From the NCBI GenBank assembly GCA_934675115.1, contig CAKUPH010000021.1, positions 1 through 29,667 on the forward strand: a stretch of 29,667 bases of DNA. The letters are read 5' to 3'. The position numbers and the translations under genes were made by a program. The notes below the pieces were generated by a model, which saw only the letters and a list, made by a program, of their open reading frames with translations, was not told the DNA's origin and searched no databases. Each line of letters starts with the position of its first letter. The stretch's first letter is position 1. Positions 1 to 7,261 of this stretch are shown piece by piece. This DNA is from an uncultured Oscillospiraceae bacterium. Lineage in GTDB: Bacteria; Bacillota; Clostridia; Oscillospirales; Oscillospiraceae.

Positions 1-205
1 GTAAAAATGGGGTTCTTAGGGGAAAAACGCTGGAGCGCAGAACGCGCCCCTCAGCGTTCGGAGCCGACCGCGTTTTCTCCCTAAGCGCTTTTTTGCATCC
101 TTTTTGTGCGCACAAAAAGGATGTCGCCCTGAGGGGCGAAACCCCGTTGCTTCTTTCGCAAAGAAGAAAAGCGGTTGCAGGGCCTTCCGCCCCTGCTGCT
201 TTAGT
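1..205 (-). repeat. Interspersed hairpin-rich repeat, left copy
   Basis: This stretch is an inverted copy of 6300-6558. An 18-base block (68-85) is exactly the reverse complement of 6473-6490, and bases 1-8 mirror 6551-6558. The element has two parts. The outer part (1-90) is a spaced, partly conserved block. The inner part (91-205) begins with a perfect 28-bp palindrome at 96-123, followed by a TCGCCC/GGGCGA hairpin and an AGGGCC/GGCCCT-like stem. It may continue left of the window. No coding capacity is evident; a reading frame open from 104 into the downstream gene is read-through of this repeat. Confidence 0.75.
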
Positions 206-210
206 TGCTT

Positions 211-238
211 TTTGCGAGAAAATGTAGTAAACTATATT
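211..238 (+). promoter_or_regulatory. Possible promoter of the purine salvage genes
   Basis: A TTTGCG (-35-like) at 211-216 and TATATT (-10-like) at 233-238 are separated by 16 bp, and the region is AT-rich in a GC-rich genome. The start codon at 269 follows 30 bp later. The -35 match is weak, so this is a tentative call. Confidence 0.35.
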
Positions 239-268
239 GTTCCAACTCATTTGAAAGGATACTGCGCC

Positions 269-1093
269 ATGCAATTCACCTTTGAACAATACCGGCAGAG
301 CGCCGACTACATCCGCGGACGCATCGGCTCCTTTGTGCCCAGAGTCGCTATGATCCTCGGCTCCGGCCTTGGCTATCTGGGCGATCTGGTGGAGGACGCC
401 GCGGCCGTGCCCTACGGGGACATCCCACATTTCCGCACCTCCACCGCCCCGGGCCACTCGGGCCGGCTGGTGTTCGGCCGTCTGGCGGGGAAAAACGTGG
501 CCGTCATGCAGGGCCGGATGCACCACTACGAGGGCTATTCCTACGAGGAGACGGCTTACGCCGTCCGGGTGCTGCGCCTGCTGGGCTGCGACACCCTCAT
601 CGTCACCAACGCCGCTGGATGCGTCCGCACCGACTGGCAGGCCGGCGACCTGATGCTCATCTCCGACCACATCAAGCTCTTTTCCGAGTCCCCCCTCCGG
701 GGCGAGAACCTGCCGGAGTTCGGTCCCCGCTTCCCCGATTCCTCCCACCTCTACACCCCCCGTCTGCGGGCGCTGGCCCGGGACGCGGCGGCGGAGCGGG
801 ACGTCACCCTGCGGGAGGGCGTGTACTTCTACGCCTACGGCCCCCAGTACGAGACCCCCGCCGAGATCCGGGCCGTCCGGGCGCTGGGAGGCGACGCCGT
901 GGGCATGTCCACCGCCGCCGAGGTCATCGTGGCCGGGCACTGCGGCATGGAGGTGCTGGGCTTTACCCTGCTTTCCAACATGGCCGCCGGCATCCTCGAC
1001 CAGCCCCTCACCGAGCAGGAGGTGCTGGACGCCGGAGAGGCGGCGAAGGAGAAGTTCTCCGGACTGGTGCTGACCTGTCTGGAGCGGCTGTAA
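269..1093 (+). CDS. Purine nucleoside phosphorylase
   Basis: The 274-residue product belongs to the trimeric PNP family (PNP/UDP phosphorylase superfamily). These enzymes cleave inosine, guanosine or related nucleosides with phosphate to base plus ribose-1-phosphate in the cytoplasm. Visible family signatures are the phosphate-binding GSGLG loop near residue 31, GHSG near 62, GRMHHYEGY near 82, NAAG near 114, the YGPQYETPAEIR block and the GMSTAAE block with a downstream SNMAAG. Length is normal for the trimeric class. I chose the ATG at 269 because GAAAGG lies just upstream and the family begins here; the frame is open back to 104 but that part is repeat sequence. The MTA/SAH deaminase gene starts 18 bp downstream, consistent with an operon for recycling nucleosides produced by methylation reactions. 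Exact substrate preference cannot be read from the sequence. Confidence 0.93.
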   Translation: MQFTFEQYRQSADYIRGRIGSFVPRVAMILGSGLGYLGDLVEDAAAVPYGDIPHFRTSTAPGHSGRLVFGRLAGKNVAVMQGRMHHYEGYSYEETAYAVRVLRLLGCDTLIVTNAAGCVRTDWQAGDLMLISDHIKLFSESPLRGENLPEFGPRFPDSSHLYTPRLRALARDAAAERDVTLREGVYFYAYGPQYETPAEIRAVRALGGDAVGMSTAAEVIVAGHCGMEVLGFTLLSNMAAGILDQPLTEQEVLDAGEAAKEKFSGLVLTCLERL

Positions 1094-1111
1094 TGTTTTA
1101 GGAGGTCCTTT

Positions 1112-2416
1112 ATGTCCACCCTGTTCACCAACGTCACCGCCCTGCTCATGGACGACGCATTCACTACCCTCCGGGGCGGGTTCGTCGCCGTGGAGGGGCA
1201 ACACATCACCTATGCCGGGCCCGACCGCCCGGCGGGGAACTTCGATGAGGTCATCGACTGCATCGGCCGCGTCATGCTCCCCGGCTTCGTCAACGCCCAC
1301 ACCCACGTCCCCATGACCCTCATGCGGGGGTACGGCGGCGGCCACGACCTCCAGACGTGGCTCAACGACTGGATCTTCCCCGCCGAGGCCAAGCTGGACG
1401 ACCGGGCCGTCCGGGCCGGGGCCGGTCTGGGCCTTGCCGAGATGATCGCCTCCGGCGTCACCTGCATCGCCGACATGTACATGCACACCGGCACCATCGC
1501 CCAGCTCTGTCTGGACGCGGGCATATCCGCCAACCTGTCCTGCGGCGGCGTGTACTTCGGCGCAGCGGGGGACTTTACCTCCAACGGCTGCGGCGACTGC
1601 AAAAACCAGAAGGAGCTCACTGAGCGCTGGCACAACGCCGGTCACGGCCAGATCCGCACCGATGCGTCCATCCACGCCGAATACACCTCCTGCGCCCCCC
1701 TGTGGAAATGGATGGCGGACTACGCCCGGGACAACGGCCTGCGGATGCACGTTCACGTGTCCGAGACGGTGTCCGAGCACGAGGCCTGCCTTGCCCGCCA
1801 CGGCCTGACCCCCATCGAGACGCTGGACCAGTACGGCGTGTGGGACAACGGCGGCATCGCCGCCCACTGCGTCTACACCACAGCGGAGGACTGGGCCGTC
1901 ATGCGGGACAAGGACGTGTCCTGCGTCCATAACCCGTGGTCCAACCTGAAGCTGGGCTCCGGCATCGCCCCCATCCCCGCCATGCTGAACGCCGGGGTGA
2001 ACGTGGCGCTGGGCACCGACGGCATGAGCTCCCACAACAGCGCCGATTTTTTCTCCGACATCAAGCTGGCCGCCTGCCTCCACAAGGGCGCGGGCCGGGA
2101 CCCCATGGCCGTCACCGTCCGGCAGGCGCTGGAGATGGCCACCGTGTCCGGCGCGAGGGCGCTGGGCCGGACGGACACCGGACGCATCGCCCCGGGGTAC
2201 GTGGCCGACCTCATTCTGGTGGATTTCACCGCCCCCAACCTGACCCCCTGCCACGACGAGGGCGAGAACCTCGTCTACGCCGCCCACGGCTCCAACGTGG
2301 CGCTGAATATGGCCCGTGGAAAGGTCATATATAAGGATGGGGAATTCCTGACGCTGGATCTGGAGGAAATCAAGCGTGAAGTCCGGGAGTACGCCCTCCC
2401 GCTGATCTTCGGCTGA
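1112..2416 (+). CDS. mtaD: 5-methylthioadenosine/S-adenosylhomocysteine deaminase-type amidohydrolase
   Basis: The 434-residue protein is a metal-dependent amidohydrolase (TIM barrel) of the MtaD/TrzA-like family, which deaminates S-adenosylhomocysteine and methylthioadenosine to the inosyl compounds. Metal-site motifs are present in order: HTHVPMTLMRG near residue 62, HVHVSET, an AHC block, and GTDGMSSHNS. The last contains the catalytic Asp region and the SHNS motif typical of this family. A clear AGGAGG ribosome site sits 5-10 bases before the ATG. It follows a purine nucleoside phosphorylase gene with an 18-bp gap, so both probably act on nucleosides released from SAM-dependent reactions. 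Related amidohydrolases act on guanine, chlorinated triazines or hydroxyatrazine; gene context favours the SAH/MTA role. Confidence 0.9.
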   Translation: MSTLFTNVTALLMDDAFTTLRGGFVAVEGQHITYAGPDRPAGNFDEVIDCIGRVMLPGFVNAHTHVPMTLMRGYGGGHDLQTWLNDWIFPAEAKLDDRAVRAGAGLGLAEMIASGVTCIADMYMHTGTIAQLCLDAGISANLSCGGVYFGAAGDFTSNGCGDCKNQKELTERWHNAGHGQIRTDASIHAEYTSCAPLWKWMADYARDNGLRMHVHVSETVSEHEACLARHGLTPIETLDQYGVWDNGGIAAHCVYTTAEDWAVMRDKDVSCVHNPWSNLKLGSGIAPIPAMLNAGVNVALGTDGMSSHNSADFFSDIKLAACLHKGAGRDPMAVTVRQALEMATVSGARALGRTDTGRIAPGYVADLILVDFTAPNLTPCHDEGENLVYAAHGSNVALNMARGKVIYKDGEFLTLDLEEIKREVREYALPLIFG

Positions 2417-2456
2417 GCGATCGGCCTGAATTATTTTTCCGAAAAGGATGTAAGCT

Positions 2457-4097
2457 ATGGCAAGTAAAGGAAAACAGAATACCTTCTTCGGCGGCGTCGC
2501 CACGCTGGCCGTGGGCGTGGTCATCGTCAAGCTCATCGGCGCGCTGTACAAGATCCCGCTGGCCAACATTCTGGGTGAGGAAGGCAACAGCTATTTCAAC
2601 ACCGCCTACAACATTTACAACGTCCTGCTGACCATCTCCACCGCGGGCCTGCCCGTGGCCCTGTCCAAGACCATCTCGGAGGCAAACGCCCTTGGCCGCT
2701 ACAATCAGGTCAACCGGGTGTTCCGGGTGGCCCTGACCACCTTCCTTGTGCTGGGCTCCCTGTCCTCCCTCATCATGTTCTTCGGCGCGGGAGCCATCAC
2801 CCAGACCATTGGCAGCCCCGACGCCACAGCATCCGTCCGGGCGCTGGCCTTCGCCTGCCTGTTCGTGTGCTCCATGTCCGCCTTCCGGGGCTATTTTCAG
2901 GGCCACGGCGACATGGCCCCCACCTCCAGCTCTCAGGTCATCGAGGCCGCCATCAAGCTGGTGCTGGGCCTCGCGCTGGCCGCCCTGCTGGCCCGGCAGT
3001 CCAAGGCGCTGGCCTCCGCCGGTGCCATTCTGGGCGTCACCATCGGCACCGCCGTGGCGCTGGCCTACCTGCTGTTCCTCTTCTCCCGCCGTCGGGAGCG
3101 CCGGAAGTCGGACGACGTGCCCGACTCCTCCAAAAAGATTTTCATCACGCTGATCTCCGTGGCCATCCCCATCACCATCGGCTCGTCGGTGACCAACATC
3201 GTGTACCTCATCGACAACGGCCTGATCCTCAACCAACTCCAGAACGCGCTGGGCATGACGCAGGACGCCGCCGACGCCATGTACGGCATCTACGCCGCCG
3301 CGGGTACGCTGTACTCCCTGCCCTCGTCGCTGATGATCCCCTTCACTGCCTCCATCCTGCCCGCCGTGGCCGCCGCCCGGTCCCGGCACGATCATCTGGA
3401 GGCCTCCCGGGTGTCCGAGTCCGCCATGCGCATCGGCATGCTGCTGGCCCTGCCCGCAGGCTTCGGCCTGACTGCCCTGGCCGGGCCCATCTGCGCCATG
3501 CTCTATCCCGGCTACAATAACGAGGTCGCCGGGGGCTGCCTTGCGTGGCTTGGCATCGCGTCCATCTTCGTGTGCATCATGCTGCTGTCCAACTCCATCC
3601 TTCAGGCCCACGGCATCGTGAACCTGCCGGTGGTCATCGCCGCCATCGGCGGCCTCATCAAGCTGGGCGTGAACTATACGCTGGTGGCCGTCCCCTCCCT
3701 CAACGTGGTGGGCGCCGCCATCGGCACGCTGTGCTGTTTCGGCGCCGTGGCCTGCATGGATCTGTTCGTCATCCACCGGGTGGTGCCCGCGCCTCCCCGT
3801 CTGGATCGGATCTTCGTCAAGCCCCTCATCGCCTCCGCCATTATGGCAGTGGCCGCGTGGGCCTTCCACGGCCTGCTGGCCAAGGTGCTGTCCCTCATCT
3901 CCGTCTTTCAGGCGGTGGACAAGGCCGGCGTGGTCACCGGCCTTTCCCGCATCGGGAACGCCCTCGCCACCCTCGGTGGCATCGGCATCGGCGTGATCGT
4001 GTACCTCATCCTCATTGTGGCCCTCAAGACCATTTCCCGGGAAGATCTGGCCCTGATGCCCAAGGGCGACAAGCTGGCGAAGCTCCTCCGGCTGTAA
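2457..4097 (+). CDS. SpoVB-like polysaccharide/lipid-linked flippase (MOP superfamily)
   Basis: A 546-residue integral membrane protein with about 14 hydrophobic segments, matching the polysaccharide biosynthesis/MurJ-SpoVB branch of the MOP exporter superfamily. The N-terminus (TFFGGVATLAVGVVIVKLIG followed by YKIPLANILGEEG) is typical of the SpoVB/YtgP group, which is thought to flip lipid-linked sugar precursors for spore cortex or cell-wall synthesis. The ATG is preceded by AAAAGGATG. The next gene is mazG, giving the spoVB-mazG order known from Bacillus (yabM-yabN), which supports the SpoVB assignment over a generic exporter. A short GGAAAAAC/GTTTTTCC hairpin at 4105-4123 follows the gene but lacks a good T-run. 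Confidence 0.85.
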   Translation: MASKGKQNTFFGGVATLAVGVVIVKLIGALYKIPLANILGEEGNSYFNTAYNIYNVLLTISTAGLPVALSKTISEANALGRYNQVNRVFRVALTTFLVLGSLSSLIMFFGAGAITQTIGSPDATASVRALAFACLFVCSMSAFRGYFQGHGDMAPTSSSQVIEAAIKLVLGLALAALLARQSKALASAGAILGVTIGTAVALAYLLFLFSRRRERRKSDDVPDSSKKIFITLISVAIPITIGSSVTNIVYLIDNGLILNQLQNALGMTQDAADAMYGIYAAAGTLYSLPSSLMIPFTASILPAVAAARSRHDHLEASRVSESAMRIGMLLALPAGFGLTALAGPICAMLYPGYNNEVAGGCLAWLGIASIFVCIMLLSNSILQAHGIVNLPVVIAAIGGLIKLGVNYTLVAVPSLNVVGAAIGTLCCFGAVACMDLFVIHRVVPAPPRLDRIFVKPLIASAIMAVAAWAFHGLLAKVLSLISVFQAVDKAGVVTGLSRIGNALATLGGIGIGVIVYLILIVALKTISREDLALMPKGDKLAKLLRL

Positions 4098-4163
4098 AAC
4101 CCCCGGAAAAACGCAGTTTTTCCCCCGCAAATAAGAAAAAGTCCTTGCAGAGCAGGTGAAAGT

Positions 4164-4955
4164 ATGGTAGATTTGGTAAGAAAGAAATCCTTTGATTGCA
4201 ACGACTTGGTGGAGATCGTCCGCATCCTGCGCGCCCCGGGGGGCTGTCAGTGGGATCAGGCCCAGACCCACGAGTCCATCCGCCGGAATTTTCTGGAGGA
4301 GGCCTACGAGGTGGCCGAGGCCATCGACGAGGGCTCCACGGAGCATCTGAAGGAAGAGCTGGGCGACGTTCTGCTTCAGGTCGTGTTCCACAGCTCCATC
4401 GAGCAGGACGCCGGTCATTTTGATCTGAACGATGTGGCTGATGGGGTGTGCCGCAAGCTTATTTACCGCCACCCCCACGTGTTCGGCGACGTAACGGTCC
4501 AATCCACCGACGAGATCCTCTCCAATTGGGAGGAGCTGAAGAAGAAGGAAAAGGGTCAGGAGACTCAGGCCGACGCGCTGGACGCCGTGGCCCGCTCCCT
4601 CCCCGCCCTGTGGCGGGCGGAAAAGGTCCAGAAGAAGGCTGCCAAGGTGGGCTTCGATTGGCCGGACGTGTCCGGTGCCATGAAAAAGGTGACGGAAGAG
4701 ACGGCGGAGCTGTCCGCCGCCATGGCAGGGGACGGCGACGTGACGGAGGAGCTGGGCGACCTGCTCTTCGCCGTGGTCAACGCCGCCCGGTTCCTGAAGG
4801 TGGACCCGGAGGACGCCCTCCACGCCGCCATCGACAAGTTTTCCGCCCGGTTCCGCCGGGTGGAGGAGGCCGCCGCGGCACAGGGCCGCCGCATGGAGAA
4901 TATGACCCTCGCCGAGATGGACAGACTCTGGGACGAGGTCAAGCACAAGGCTTAA
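4164..4955 (+). CDS. mazG: MazG nucleoside triphosphate pyrophosphohydrolase
   Basis: The 263-residue product has two tandem MazG domains. The first carries EEAYEVAEAID...EELGDVLLQVVFH near residues 45-75; the second carries EETAELSAAM...EELGDLLFAVVNAA near 170-200. These match the EExxE plus ExxD magnesium-binding pattern. MazG enzymes hydrolyse (d)NTPs to monophosphates and pyrophosphate, removing aberrant nucleotides or modulating the stringent response. The Bacillus homologue YabN carries an extra N-terminal tetrapyrrole-methylase domain that is absent here, so this is the short form. It sits 66 bp after the SpoVB-like gene and upstream of HU and RqcP, a conserved cluster. AGGTG five bases before the ATG is the likely ribosome site. 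Confidence 0.93.
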   Translation: MVDLVRKKSFDCNDLVEIVRILRAPGGCQWDQAQTHESIRRNFLEEAYEVAEAIDEGSTEHLKEELGDVLLQVVFHSSIEQDAGHFDLNDVADGVCRKLIYRHPHVFGDVTVQSTDEILSNWEELKKKEKGQETQADALDAVARSLPALWRAEKVQKKAAKVGFDWPDVSGAMKKVTEETAELSAAMAGDGDVTEELGDLLFAVVNAARFLKVDPEDALHAAIDKFSARFRRVEEAAAAQGRRMENMTLAEMDRLWDEVKHKA

Positions 4956-4991
4956 CAGCGCTCCGGCGCTTTAAGTGATAGATCGAGACAC

Positions 4992-5011
4992 TTGCGGGCA
5001 TACCCCCGCAA
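4992..5011 (+). promoter_or_regulatory. Hairpin in the mazG-HU gap
   Basis: TTGCGGG (4992-4998) pairs perfectly with CCCGCAA (5005-5011) around a six-base loop, followed by AGAAC and five Ts, 29 bp before the HU start. It may be a weak terminator or a processing/stability element allowing the abundant HU message to differ from mazG. Function is inference. Confidence 0.35.
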
Positions 5012-5039
5012 AGAACTTTTTACAGGAGGAGACTCTACC

Positions 5040-5315
5040 ATGAATAAAGCCGAACTGATCAACGCTGCCGCCGAGAAGGCCGGCCTGTCCAAGAAGGACA
5101 CCGAGGCCGCCGTCAACGCCGCCATCGACGCCATCACCGAGGCTCTGCAGCAGAACGACAAGGTCCAGCTGGTGGGCTTTGGCGCTTTCGAGGTGAAGGC
5201 CCGCGCCGAGCGCATCGGCCGCAACCCCCGCACCAAGGAGCAGATCAAGATCCCCGCTTCCAAGCTGCCCGTGTTCAAGCCCGGCAAGGCTCTGAAGGAC
5301 GCTGTCGCGAAGTAA
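5040..5315 (+). CDS. hup: HU family DNA-binding protein
   Basis: A 91-residue HU/IHF-type histone-like protein. It begins MNKAELINAAAEKAGLSKKD, carries VQLVGFGAFEVKARAERIGRNPRT in the beta-arm region and ends in IPASKLPVFKPGKALKDAV, all classic HU positions. HU dimers bend and compact DNA in the nucleoid. The ATG at 5040 was chosen because AGGAGGA lies 9-15 bases upstream and the family starts here; an upstream in-frame start at 4992 would add residues encoded by the leader hairpin. It lies between mazG and the S4-domain gene and is followed by an intrinsic terminator, so it probably makes a discrete abundant transcript. Its codon choice (CTG, GAG, AAG, CGC) is strongly biased, as expected of a highly expressed gene. 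Confidence 0.97.
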   Translation: MNKAELINAAAEKAGLSKKDTEAAVNAAIDAITEALQQNDKVQLVGFGAFEVKARAERIGRNPRTKEQIKIPASKLPVFKPGKALKDAVAK

Positions 5316-5331
5316 GTTTTCGGTTCATGAT

Positions 5332-5366
5332 AAAAGAGAGGCGGGGAGCAGCCCTGCCTCTTTTTT
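5332..5366 (+). terminator. Intrinsic terminator after HU
   Basis: AGAGGCGGGG (5337-5346) pairs with CCCTGCCTCT (5352-5361), ten pairs with one G-T wobble and a five-base loop. A run of six Ts follows, and four As precede the stem. Confidence 0.9.
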
Positions 5367-5392
5367 GTTCATGGGACGCAGCGCGGTTTCGC

Positions 5393-5456
5393 CGGACGGC
5401 GGAACGCCTGTGCGGCGGCAGGCCGTCGGGCCGCCCTGCGGGCGGCTCACCGTCCG
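5393..5456 (+). promoter_or_regulatory. Nested hairpins in the HU-rqcP gap
   Basis: CGGACGG (5393-5399) is complementary to CCGTCCG (5450-5456). Inside that arm GCCGCCC (5430-5436) pairs with GGGCGGC (5440-5446) around TGC. A T-run (5462-5467) follows, just before the S4-domain gene. This could be a second terminator, a leader structure of rqcP or a cruciform; the sequence alone does not decide. Confidence 0.45.
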
Positions 5457-5488
5457 CCGCATTTTTTGTTTGAAAGGTCGTGCTGACT

Positions 5489-5731
5489 GTGAGATTGGAT
5501 AAATGGCTCAAGGTCTCCCGCATTATGAAGCGGCGGACGGTGGCCAACGAGGCCTGCGACAACGGCCGGGTCACCGCCAACGGCCGCCCGGTGAAGGCGT
5601 CCTACGACGTGAAGGTGGGCGACGTGCTGGAGCTGAAATTCGGCGAGAAGCTCATCCGGGTGGAGGTGCTGTCCACCGCCGACATTGTGGGCAAGGCGGA
5701 CGCCTCCGCCATGTATCAGGAGCTGAGATGA
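5489..5731 (+). CDS. rqcP: S4-domain RNA-binding protein, RqcP (YabO) type
   Basis: An 80-residue S4-fold protein beginning MRLDKWLKVSRIMKRRTVAN, which is the RqcP/YabO/Hsp15 signature. RqcP works with RqcH on stalled 50S subunits in ribosome-associated quality control, supporting poly-alanine tailing of nascent chains. I place the start at the GTG at 5489, because AAAGG ends at 5477 (11 bases upstream) and family members start MRLDK. The alternative GTG at 5480 would be only two bases from that ribosome site. Position after spoVB-like, mazG and HU matches the yabM-yabN-yabO order of Bacillus. The usual next genes yabP and yabQ are not present; a strong terminator begins two bases after the stop codon. 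Confidence 0.9.
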   Translation: MRLDKWLKVSRIMKRRTVANEACDNGRVTANGRPVKASYDVKVGDVLELKFGEKLIRVEVLSTADIVGKADASAMYQELR

Positions 5732-5732
5732 C

Positions 5733-5765
5733 AAAAGCCGGGAAGGATAATCCTTCCCGGCTTTT
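5733..5765. terminator. Bidirectional terminator between converging genes
   Basis: A perfect 15-bp stem (5733-5747 with 5751-5765) with a TAA loop has an A4 tract on one side and a T4 tract on the other. It can end rqcP on the plus strand and the converging gene on the minus strand. Confidence 0.93.
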
Positions 5766-5771
5766 ATATTG

Positions 5772-6257
5772 TTACGGCTCCACGACGAACACATATTCCG
5801 CGCTGTGGCCCTCGTCCCAGACGGCCCGCAGGCAGAACACCGCCGCGTCCGACCCGTCGCACCAGCCATCGCTCAGCGGAAGGGCGGACACGCCGTCCGG
5901 CGTCACCGTGCCGTCGGACATGCCGCAACCCGTGGTCTGTCCCCGGATAAAGCACCACCAGCTGGCTTCGATAGAGACCGGCTCCGGGCCATCAAAGGAC
6001 AGCCCCAGCCGGTCCAGCCCCGCCTGCGCGATGACCGGGGCCGTGTCCCGGCATTCCAGCGGATGGGGTCCGCAGGCGATGCTCACCCACTGGTAACCGA
6101 TGAGCGGCGCGCTGATCTCCGCCGTCCCGGCGGACACGGTGAGGGCGGGCGGCTCGTCGCCCAGCCCCCGCGACCGGAGGACCTGCCGGATGCCGACGGC
6201 GGCCAGAATGACCGCCAGCGCAGCGGCGGCAATGGCGAGCTTTCGTTGTTTCGTCAT
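5772..6257 (-). CDS. Membrane-anchored protein of unknown function
   Basis: The 161-residue product has a positively charged start (MTKQRK), then a hydrophobic stretch (residues about 7-24, LAIAAAALAVILAAVGI), then an extracellular-looking domain. There is no lipobox cysteine after the hydrophobic segment, so an uncleaved anchor or a signal peptide is likely. The mature part has six cysteines and several Trp, with no motif I recognise. I chose the ATG at 6257 because AGGGG lies eight bases upstream; the frame also allows starts at 6266 and 6263. The gene is monocistronic: it ends at a shared terminator, and only repeats lie upstream. No function is proposed. Confidence 0.7.
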   Translation of the reverse strand: MTKQRKLAIAAAALAVILAAVGIRQVLRSRGLGDEPPALTVSAGTAEISAPLIGYQWVSIACGPHPLECRDTAPVIAQAGLDRLGLSFDGPEPVSIEASWWCFIRGQTTGCGMSDGTVTPDGVSALPLSDGWCDGSDAAVFCLRAVWDEGHSAEYVFVVEP

Positions 6258-6299
6258 AAGCATCACCCCTTTGGTAAGTAAGACGGAATATTGTGGGAA

Positions 6300-6558
6300 A
6301 TGTTCCGTTTTTCTTAAAGAAGAAAAACGGCAGATTTCGTCTGCGGGCTATCTTTTCGTATTCGCCGGAAGTCCAGCGAAGGACTTTGAGCGTCCTCTGC
6401 GGACGCGGAGCGGTCAGGTTTCGCCTGACGGCGACCCACTTTCTGTATGAACAGAAAGTAGGCAAAGAATCACTTAGGGAGAAAACGCGGATTCGACTTC
6501 GAATGCAAGGGGCGCATTCTCGCTCATAGCGTTTTCTCCCCAAGACCCCTATTTTTAC
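6300..6558 (+). repeat. Interspersed hairpin-rich repeat, right copy (inverted relative to 1-205)
   Basis: This copy runs as the reverse complement of the window start. The hairpin module comes first: GTCC/GGAC at 6371-6384, GCGTCC/GGACGC at 6390-6406, GTCAGG/CCTGAC at 6413-6429, and ACTTTCTGT/ACAGAAAGT at 6438-6459. The outer block follows at 6466-6558, with an 18-base exact match (6473-6490) to the complement of 68-85 and an ATTTTTAC end. The two copies differ at many spacer bases while the stems are kept, the pattern expected of a folded nucleic acid or a mobile palindromic element. Confidence 0.78.
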
Positions 6559-6876
6559 GGGGGAGCAAACAAGTAATGCGTCCGTCTATTACCGGCGCGG
6601 GGTAACAGGACACACGAAGCCGCTATTTTCCGCTGACGCTCTAATGGAGCTTGTTATAGTCTATCGGGCCATCGGTCAGCGCCTGCGCACAAAGTTTGCA
6701 TGCAGCTGCGGCGGCGCTAACGAGCGCAAACCGTACAAGTCTGCACCAGACCAGCGCCAGCGGGAATAGAACGGCAGCGTCTTACCGAAGGAGTCGGCAG
6801 AATTTCTGCGGCACCGCAAAAGCAAAACTATGCCAGCCCCCACTAAGGGGTACACAGGGGATTATCCCCTGTGCGC
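6559..6876. other. Non-coding stretch, no recognisable gene
   Basis: These 318 bases lie between repeat copies. I see no ORF with a ribosome site and no homology to known RNA families by eye. The only structure is a near-perfect palindrome at 6853-6873 (CACAGGGGAT around a single T) without a T-run. Confidence 0.5.
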
Positions 6877-7000
6877 TTCTTTGGTGACTTTCTGTGCGTA
6901 CAGAAAGTCACCCCAGCGGAGCGTCCGCAGGACGCACCAAAACTATCGCCGATTTTCGGCGAATTCGCAAAAGATGATTCAGGGCCTTCGCCCCTGAACA
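6877..7000 (+). repeat. Hairpin module, direct copy 1
   Basis: It contains the same ordered hairpins as the interspersed repeat: a perfect 12-bp stem GTGACTTTCTGT/ACAGAAAGTCAC (6884-6911), GCGTCC-GCA-GGACGC (6921-6935), CGCCGA/TCGGCG (6948-6962), and a GGGC-type stem at 6980-6996. It shares the block AGCGGAGCGTCCGCAGGAC with copy 2. The outer block found in the 1-205 and 6300-6558 copies is absent. Confidence 0.72.
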
Positions 7001-7160
7001 ACTCTTGGTTACTTTCTGTTCACACAGAAAGCAGGTCGCCCCGGGGGCGAAACCCCAGCCAGCGGAGCGTCCGCAGGACGCTCCGAAATCATCGCCGATT
7101 TTTCGGCAAAATCGAGAAAGGTAAAGGGCTTCGCCCTTTGGCCTTTCTGATTTTTCGGCG
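7001..7160 (+). repeat. Hairpin module, direct copy 2
   Basis: This is a second direct copy of the module, immediately after copy 1. CTTTCTGT/ACAGAAAG lies at about 7012-7031, followed by a TCGCCCC/GGGGCGA stem (present in the window-start copy but not in copy 1). GCGTCC/GGACGC lies at 7067-7081, GCCGA/TCGGC follows, and AAAGGGC-TTC-GCCCTTT lies at 7123-7139. Copies 1 and 2 differ mainly by presence or absence of the TCGCCCC stem. Confidence 0.72.
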
Positions 7161-7192
7161 AATCCGAAAACAGAAGGGAATTTAGGCAAATT

Positions 7193-7226
7193 TCCTCTAT
7201 TCAACCCCCACAGGATATGGTATCAT
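7193..7226 (+). promoter_or_regulatory. Possible extended -10 promoter for the ABC-F gene
   Basis: TGGTATCAT (7218-7226) fits an extended -10 (TGnTATNAT); the -35 region is poor. It lies 36 bp before the ATG at 7262, directly after the repeat cluster. Confidence 0.4.
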
Positions 7227-7261
7227 ATTGACAAATTGCGATTAAATCAAAGGAGTCTGTC

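Noticed and set aside
96..123. 28-bp perfect palindrome as an intrinsic terminator
   Set aside because: It has no T-run after it on either strand and recurs as the first stem of the repeat family, so it is better explained as part of that element.
104..268. N-terminal extension of the purine nucleoside phosphorylase
   Set aside because: The extra 55 residues are encoded by repeat DNA, have no family match and are not preceded by a ribosome site; the start at 269 fits.
2370..4946. 858-codon open frame on the minus strand
   Set aside because: It lies antisense to the SpoVB-like and mazG genes, its translation is low-complexity His/Gly/Asp-rich, and it has no family resemblance; a GC-rich shadow frame.
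6696..6887. 63-codon open frame in the repeat region
   Set aside because: No ribosome site, runs into the hairpin repeats and has no recognisable pattern.
6877..7160. CRISPR array
   Set aside because: Direct repeats are only two, are over 120 bp long, consist of several hairpins and have no spacer structure.
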